Source: Diatrype stigma
Lineage: Eukaryota; Ascomycota; Sordariomycetes; Xylariales; Diatrypaceae
NCBI GenBank assembly: GCA_022225965.2
Contig: JAKJXP020000152.1
Span: 17,619-81,618, forward strand
DNA length: 64,000 nucleotides
Reading direction: 5' to 3'
The notes beneath the pieces were generated by a model, which did not search any database, was not told where the DNA came from, and was given only the letters and a program-made list of their open reading frames with translations. The position numbers were made by a program, and so were the translations under genes. The stretch's first letter is position 1, and the number at the start of each line of letters is the position of its first letter. Positions 56,573 through 64,000 of this stretch are shown piece after piece.

Positions 56573-59500
56573 TCACACCCCCGTCCCTGTCCCCGCCATC
56601 ACAGTCTCGATCAAAGTACCGACGGCGAGCCACCACCACTCGCCGGCGCTGACTCCAGCTACGGGAGAGGGGCAGAGGGCAGCGCGCTGGAGGACGCCGA
56701 GGCGGTCGAGGAAATCCATAATGAGCTCGACCTCGAAGGGCTCGACGACGGGCCGCAGGATGACGGTGGCGCTGGCGGGGGTCATGGGCCCCTTGGTGGC
56801 GAGCGCAAATGCGAGCATGGCGACGTAGTCGACCCAACGCTGGGCGTCGACGCGGCCGAGCAGGTCGACCCAGATGGGGATGGTGCCTCCCGCCCCGCCG
56901 GTGCCGTTATAAGGCAGCCCGCGGAGGGGCGCCCGCGCGCGCCGCACCTCGTCCAATAGCGGCATGTCCTCGTTGTACAAGTACGTCGCCGTCGGCAGCA
57001 GCCGGACTTTCCAGTGGTAGTAGCTCTTCGGGTACGAGCGACCTTCGTAGTTGCCCGGCTCGAACCCGAACGGGATGTCGGGCAGGCCGACGGGCTCCAT
57101 GCAAATCCGGCCGCAGGCTTGGAGGTTGATGGCCGCCAGGATGCTGCCGTCTTCGGAGGCGTACGGCAGGAGCATCTCCCCGCGGTGGCGGAAAGCTTCG
57201 TCCAGTCGCGATTTGAAGGCGGCCGCCTGGCGGAACTTGTCGGTGTTGGCCGACTTTTCCACGATTTTGTCGAAGTTGTAGTTGAGTCGAAAACCGAATT
57301 TCTTGCTCTTCCCCCTGGTCGCGATCTTCTCCCGAATCAGTTGGGTGACTACCTTGGTGAATATCCGGTTCGTTTTCTGCTCATCTCCATTGCCCAGTTC
57401 GAGGAGCTTCCGCATAACCCTATTTGGGGCGCCAACCTCTCCCATGGGGGTGATGCAGAGTGAGCGGATCCAAGATCTTGCGCGGACAGTTAGTTGATCT
57501 TCAACTGGCTGGGGGCAAGCGGGCAGTGTGGCCGGCTTCGCAATGTTCGCCTCAACACGGGTATGGACGGCGACATTGGAAAACCAGACTTCTCTCCAAT
57601 CTATGATCTCGTCATCGGGATCTTCAAGAAGGTAGGTTTCATCAAGTTCGTCGCGCGAATAAGGTAGTTCTACATCATCGTGTGTCTCGAGCTTTGATGC
57701 CCATATGATCAAAGATGTCCAGTCGTACTCTTCGGGGTTGTTGAGGTCGATGGGCGGCAGCTCCCCCTTCTCATACGCTTCTAGGAACGAAGACTGGAAT
57801 TTGTCTGTGAGGGCGTCGACGAATCTCTTGCGCTGCTTGCAGGCCTTTGGCCAGTAGTTCTTCAACCGAGTGAAGGACTTTTCAGGGAAGATCTTCAATA
57901 TCAAACCAAAGTCTATTGTCCCTTCTGCGCCGCCAAGAAGAGACTTGACAACAATTATAGCCACTATGATTGCTGTGTCGCCGAGCTGACGGATAATCTG
58001 ATTGGCCGGTCGACGCCTGTTTACACGACCTTGTTGTGATGCCGGAAGAGCTATCAAATCTCGGGTCTTGTATTGAATCTGCGGTTCGCCGGACCCAGAG
58101 TGGCCATTATAAGGGTGCTTGAATTCCCGAGCCTTCCTTTGCTTCTGTTGCTTGGTCGGCGGCCCGTTTTTAGTAAGGTGATTGGGTTTAGCAGGATGAA
58201 CTTGATCTTCGCTAATATCCGATAGACCAGCATCTTGGTCATCGTGTACCCGGAATCGAATCTCTTCTGGTAGGGTTTCAATGGTACATTGGTTCTCTGG
58301 GGACCAGGTTGGGACTACTCGTCGCGAGTTGATCTTTGACGCGTCGACCCCTAAATCTATGAAGATCGATCCGGGCACAACCGTCGCCATTTCGAGAATC
58401 CGAGAACCGCGAACCGATACTTCCCAGTTTCGGATGGCATTTGCTCGTCGCACTAGCTCAGCGTATTGCTTATCCGCCCAGACATGCTTCCTGATTTGCC
58501 CACCACGGGCTGCATTCAACATATCATCAACATTATGGGGGATATTCATCTGGTGGAACCACCCAGCTGTTGGCATGCTCCCACTCATAGAGAAACTCGT
58601 TGTCTTAGAACGGAAGAATTCATCCTTCAAATAGGGCCAATAACCTTCTCCCAAGGGCTTGATTTCGTCGATGCGTCCAAATCTGATACTGGTATCATCG
58701 GTCGAGTCATCTTCCATAGCGTTCAGTTCCTGGGAAGAGTCCATGACAGTGTCTTCGGCACTATCGTAATCATCACTGCCATGCGAGGAATCCGTACGGA
58801 TGAATGTCTCTACCGTCGAAGGCTCTGCGAATGTGATTTTAATCTCATTGGTAATCGTAGCATCGAAGTTCAACTCATGATCTCCGATGCTCTCATCATC
58901 CGCTTTCCCTTCGGGTACATTACGCACTGCCCTTTTCTTGCGGGGAGTCACAGGGGTATCGGGGTTCTTTCGTTTCCTGCCGGGCTTCTTCGGTTTCGCA
59001 GCCTTTCCGGTTTTGATCAAATTTAGAAGTGAATCGAGATCATCCTCGGAAGAAACGAATACCTGTGGCGCCGATGACCAAGCACCAGTAGCTGGGTCCT
59101 GTAAGTAAGCAGGCTTCTGGTCCCAAGTAGCAACTGGGATGTTGTTCTTATACCAGATATATGTTGCCACTTTACCTGCATCCCAGTAATCTCGTGCCTG
59201 CTTTCGTGGCTTCCGAGCGTTACGGATTTTAGGGGTTTCATCTTTAGGGGGTCGAGGTCCTGTGGAAGCAGGGATGCCTTTGCGCACCTCCTTGGCAAGG
59301 CTTGCATTGTAACCCTCGTTAGTCACAAGACTCGATACTACAGAATCCTCTGTGGGCTCAACATCTGTCATTATAGGCCGCGGATAGTGCATCACTTCAA
59401 CATCATGGGTCGATGTTGGCTTCCCAGCAGGATACAGAAGGCGGCCTCGTGCAAAGTCCTCCTTAGACTTAGACAGAAGAGCGCTATATATGTCTAATTC

Positions 59501-62500
59501 CTGTTGAGAAAGTGGAATGTTTGGCGGAATGTAGGTTTCCGGGTAGACTTCTCGGATCTTCTCTTTCATCCCCACCACACGAGGATCTCCGGATAATTTC
59601 TCGGCTCTATTGTCACCTGACGAGGCCTTGACAATCACAGAAATTCCTTTGCTGTGACCTTTGGGGTCCAAGAAGAAGAAATGTAGTTGTTTGAGGTCTC
59701 CTCGTTTTTCCATCCCGTTGACTAGTTGCTGCACAGTCTTGCGGTCGGGCGGATTCAGGTCGGCGTATTTTCTGGCCCATAAAGACGCCACAAAGATGTA
59801 GAGAGTGAGGTCACCTGGAAAAACACCATCGTGATTGTCAAAGATATACTGAATGATTTCAGAGGTACGTTCTCTGCGTATCCGGCTATCCGAATGGCTG
59901 GATTTCTTTGGCAATGTTTCAGGGATCACAGGTTTGGCTGGTTCTGTTACAGTAGGCGGCCGCAACGCGAACTCCTGGGCCGTAAACCTATCGGGGTGAG
60001 ACGTTTTCCCTATACTACTAGGTTCCGCCAAGTCTGCAGGGGCGGGTGTGGTTGGGGTCTGCTGCAATGCGGTCGCCTGTTTCCCCGATTGATTTTCTTG
60101 CTCACTCTCATGGGGTTGATCAGATACAGATTGTGAAAGCTTCTGTCGTTTTCGAGGCGGGTCAGGCTCTGCAATCTCACCAGAAGAGACAACAGAAACG
60201 ATCGGCGATGTACGCCGCTTCTGTGGGGTGGTATTATCGTTATTAAGAGTCGATGACCCAACAAGGTTTTGTAGACCACCTTCAAGCTCCGTAGACTGTT
60301 TGGAAAACCCATTGCCATTAGAAAGGGGAGCAGTTTCCTTCGGGGCTTGGAGCTCTTGAGGTTGTGAGTCCTCTTTAGCCTCCTGGTGCTTCTGAGACAG
60401 CTGAGGCGACCGAGGGGTAGAAGGTCTACTGGGGTGAGTCTTACTAGACCGAGGCCCGCGTAGCCGACCACGACCAGTCACGCCGTAGACTTCTACATCT
60501 TGAAGGACGATGGAACGCCCTGTGCTTCCCAGCATGGACGGTGTATCGGGAGTTGGCGCAGCGCTGCCTTTCTCTGTGGTAGTGTGCGTCGGGTGAGACC
60601 GCTCTATGCTGTCTCCGTTTTCAGCATCCCATTGAGATGAGCTCGGAGACATCTGGGAACGTGAAGGCGTGGCTATTATCTTGTCTTTGCGTGCCAATTG
60701 TGGCATAGTGCGGGGAGTTGGCAGAGGTTTCTGCCATGGAGAAACTGGGACATAGAGAGGGTTGCAGGGCGTTTGTGACTTGTTGATGTGGTATTCTAGG
60801 CCATTGGGATTCTTCCAAGTCTTACCACACTTTTGGCATTTAAGTCCCTTCTTAGAATCTAAGCGGGATGCTTTCTTAGACCTCACTGAGCCTCGAGTAG
60901 CCGAGACTTGATCTGGCTCTGCAGATGCTACATTCTCTTCCTTGGCCATAGGTAGAGTCGTTGAGGTATCCTCATAAGTCGTATGGTCAATATCAGATAC
61001 AATTGGTGCCGGGGAGCTTCCTGTTGTGACCCCAAGAAACATAGGGTCTTTCAGCTTCTCAGATTTGAAAATGACCACGATAGATTTATGTGGCCGCCCA
61101 TGCTTCCTGAAGGGGTCAAGTGAATTAGGAGTTCCCCGATAAACGCCAGGAACATCGGGAAGAGGTGAGACACGAGGTCGAGTGGAGACAACGCCTTTGC
61201 CTTCTCGGATAGGAGACTCGATAGCGAGGTCTTCGAGATTATCATCATCAGGTATAACAACCATGTCCTCCAAGCTCTTAGGCTTCCTTCTCAACCGGCC
61301 TGGGCCTCTTGTTTCCTCATCGGGTGTTTGGTCTGCCAAATGCTCTGGTTTACCGGCATCCTGCATATCAACCTCAAGAGGGTCCGAGGATCTCGTCTGC
61401 GGTGGCTTCCGTGGGCGCCCACGTGGTTTTGGTGCCTCTTTCTTGGCTGCTGCTCGAAACCCTTGGAGCTTCCCGTTTGTCCGAGATTTCGGCGAAGGGC
61501 GCAGTGGATGGCAAAGCTGGGAGAGCGAAATGGAGGCGTTGTTAGTGAACCTTGAGGGATCGGGCGTAGAGAACGCATGGCCTACTGGCTCAACAGATTG
61601 TGGCGTAATCTCATCAGCTTGGGCTTGTCCCAGATCTTGACTTTCATCATTCGGTGAAGACGCAGCTTCCCCGGGAGCGAAGAACTGATAGGACATGGTC
61701 TTCCCCACGCGACTGAGTTGTGAAGTAACCTTGAATTCAAGCTGTTCTGGTTGCACTAGAGGTGAAGATAACGAAGCATTCATCGATGCGATAAATTTCC
61801 GGTAACTGTATCCAAGTGTTTGGTGGCGGATCTCGTTATTTGAGGACCCTTCAGCTCCACTTCTCTTGATAATATCAAATACCGTGTTGATAAAGGGCTT
61901 CTGAGGTATCCATGACGATGATCTAACTTCCATCTGATCTAACAGTGCGTCGGGAGACTTGGATACCAAGCGTTTCACTTGGTCACCATTGTCAACCTTT
62001 TCAGCTTTGCTGGGCTTGGTCTTCGTCTTAGACTTGGCGTTGTCCCGGGAGGCTTGACCTCGTTTCCCTATTCGTGAAGAGGGGGCCTTGATGTGATTTG
62101 TAGGGATAGACCGAAACTTTTTCCACTCATCCGGCGTTGGGTCTCTGAGAAATTTGACGCAATCCTTGAACAGTTTGCTGCTGTTGGCGAACCTGGCTGC
62201 AACGAAGGTGATAGAGCCTATATTGGTAAACCAGCGAGAAGATTTAGCCAGAGCCCGCATCTGAGGCACTCGCTCATCGACCCCCATCTTGGTTCGCAAG
62301 TCACAATAGCGAATAATACCCCATGCTTTAGTAATGGCGACAAAACCCTGGGCTATGGCCAAGTAGTCGAGCCTGTCTCCATTCCAGTGGTGGCAGAACG
62401 AAACGGGGTGCAGATCTTTCATTAGTGTTTCCTTGGATAAGTCAAGCTCTTCGAGTGGAAGCCCATCGCGCTTTGCTTCTTCCTGTGCATTTTCGGCATA

Positions 62501-63408
62501 CTGTCTGAGCCATAGCTTACTCGATCTGCATCCACGGAGGAGAATTGGCTGCTTGATGATATAGCCCTTCTTTGCGAGGGCATCGGTGCGGGTAGGTAGA
62601 GACCGTTTGTCTTGGCCTGTTAGTCGTACCAGATCACCCTGGAGGATGCCGTCTTGTTTTACGGATGCGATATCGACGAGAGCCTTCCATTCAAACAGCG
62701 GGATGCGTTTGAGGTCTGGACCGTGGCCTGTCAACGTCTTCCATTGTCGCTCTTCGGAGACGTACAATCGCGGTTCGGCAGTCTCCGGTATGCCGTCCGA
62801 CTTGTGTGAGCTTTTGCTAGGGCGTGAGCTACTAGCCTTAGACGGCGTCTGCTGACTTGGTGTAGCCTCTGGGTTTTCAGCAGTTGGCGGTGCTTTCTCC
62901 CGTTCATATATACAAAGGACCTCTTCTAAGGGCAGATGATTGAACTTTCTGTTCGGCCCAACAGATACGTCATTCCTAACCACGAGCCATCCCCACACCT
63001 TGGATGCGAGGCCCAGGTCACTGGCTTCGACATCATGTCTGTGTGTATCGTCGTTGGAAAGGGGTACTTCATTAGGATGCAGAGATAGAGATTCACGCGT
63101 CTGCTCCTCTGCCTCCGTTGGTAGTCTAGAGCCCCCAGAAGTACTACCATAGAATGAAACGATAGCCTTTACTAAATCTGGGAGAGAACAGCCTGTATGA
63201 AAAAGCGAGAGATTAGTTTCCAATGCATCACGCGAATCAAGCGAGTCTGAGGGGCTACCAGTCTCTCGATCACGTGATCCAAGTAGACTCCGGGTGGGAG
63301 GCAGAGTCGGGAGCACGGGTGTCGGAGAGGGAGTGACGGACCTCGACTACCAGAAAACGCGATTTCAGTCAATAACGACTCGATCAACTCATCGAGCCCC
63401 TTGTCCAT
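56573..63408 (-). CDS. TFC3: largest subunit of transcription factor TFIIIC (tau138, Tfc3/Sfc3 type)
   Basis: Binds the B box of tRNA genes and helps recruit TFIIIB for RNA polymerase III. Two exons: 63408-63342 and 63192-56573, 2228 residues. Exon 1 encodes MDKGLDELIESLLTEIAFSG. Intron 1 uses donor GTCCGT and joins SGSRG to CSLPDLVKAIVSFYG, restoring the N-terminal helical block. Taking the longest frame instead would start falsely inside this intron. Residues ~190-270 form the B-block winged helix (WKALVDIASVKQDGILQGDL, then GCRSSKLWLRQYAE). The middle is disordered with AT-hook-like KPRGRPRKPP and KKPGRKRKNP, plus a zinc-finger-like CQKCGKTWKNPNGLEYHINK at ~840. The C-terminal third is helical (FEVELIMDFLDRLGVLQRAA). 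Nuclear. Confidence 0.92.
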
Positions 63409-64000
63409 GATGAGGGGAATTGACGCGACATTTGGCGGATGGAAAAGAGTCAGAGTGTGTATCAAAGATGTTTGCGATGTGAGGATCGAAACTTGATGCT
63501 TCCGATATTTTGTCCAGAAGCCCAGGCCGGCAGAATGGGTCACAAAGTCGGCAACGGCTTGATACGTTGTGGTTAGTTGTGGTAAGAATTTGTGATGGGG
63601 CCAAGTGGGAATCCGACTGTGATGAGCGGAGCTAGGGTACTTAGGTATGGAGATGGGCAGGGGATTGCAAAGCTACTTGCCCCATAAAGGTCTTATGTGT
63701 ACGATTTGATTGGTTCATTCACCTTTATTCACTAAAACTTAATCGTGTTGTCAGTGGTGCTGCTGTCTGGGTGGCAGCATTTGCAATGTCGGTGCTCCAG
63801 AAGCCTGCACTAAACCAAGGATCCATCATTGATTCAACTGCCTTATCGACATGCTTATCGATAAAGGAGTCATTCTAAAGTCCGTACGAAGGTAGCGGCC
63901 AAAAGTCGGTTAACACAGCTACTTCCACTTACAGTACATACAAGCATTTCTATGTACAGTATACATAAGACTTCGGGGACTCAGTGCTATGTCATAGCGC
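63409..64000. other. upstream region of TFC3 to window edge
   Basis: Presumed promoter and 5' leader of TFC3. Nothing else was recognised up to the end of the window. Confidence 0.5.

Noticed and set aside
56573..63316. 2247-residue frame taken as the TFIIIC subunit starting at 63316
   Set aside because: Its first ~41 codons are intronic. The spliced exon 1 at 63408 restores the conserved N-terminal block.

Overview
This window reads as nuclear DNA of a filamentous ascomycete (Pezizomycotina, most likely Sordariomycetes). The evidence is short introns of about 50-190 bases with GT..AG ends and CTAAC/CTGAC branch sites, GC-rich exons in AT-richer spacers, and fungal families such as Clr5, LCL2, HsbA/GPI mannoprotein, DUF3716, a SesB-like hydrolase and fungal CorA. 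No bacterial operons, rRNA, convincing tRNA, CRISPR or intact transposon was seen. Exon models were built by hand. For every gene called intact, the spliced length is a whole number of codons.

Layout. 0.2-7.7 kb: a seven-exon mitochondrial-type aldehyde dehydrogenase, a secreted GH78-like rhamnosidase, the C-terminal relic of an O-methyltransferase, and a secreted protein of unknown function. 7.7-11 kb: no gene seen. 11-14.1 kb: a divergent mitochondrial pair, PGS1 (cardiolipin pathway) and the complex I subunit NDUFA12, the latter with a 7-nt microexon. 15.1-15.6 kb: a very small Clr5-domain protein. 18.3-19.8 kb: an RS-rich protein. 22.4-26.6 kb: a secreted protein with three copies of a Cys module, then an HsbA-type GPI wall protein with a long repetitive stalk. 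28.6-29.4 kb: an omega-like glutathione transferase. 30.2-34.8 kb: a seven-exon gene joining a SesB/PGAP1-type alpha/beta hydrolase to a CorA-like membrane module. 35.5-36.6 kb: a DUF3716-plus-cupin gene with an in-frame TAG, followed by diverged tandem repeats and a 4-kb gene-poor stretch.

40.6-47.7 kb: a 12-Cys small secreted protein, an intronless dialkylglycine decarboxylase-like enzyme, a divergent pair bL27m and LCL2, and the PP1 inhibitor-2 homologue (Glc8). 47.7-51.2 kb: no gene seen. 51.2-53.7 kb: the UV-damage endonuclease UVE1. 56.6-63.4 kb: the largest TFIIIC subunit (Tfc3/Sfc3 type).

Housekeeping genes (PGS1, NDUFA12, bL27m, GLC8, UVE1, TFC3) alternate with accessory, secreted or fast-evolving genes in long spacers. 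No polyketide or peptide synthetase is present, so this is not a metabolite cluster. The strongest candidates for something new are the hydrolase-CorA fusion, the three-module Cys-rich secreted protein, and the interrupted DUF3716-cupin locus with its tandem repeats.
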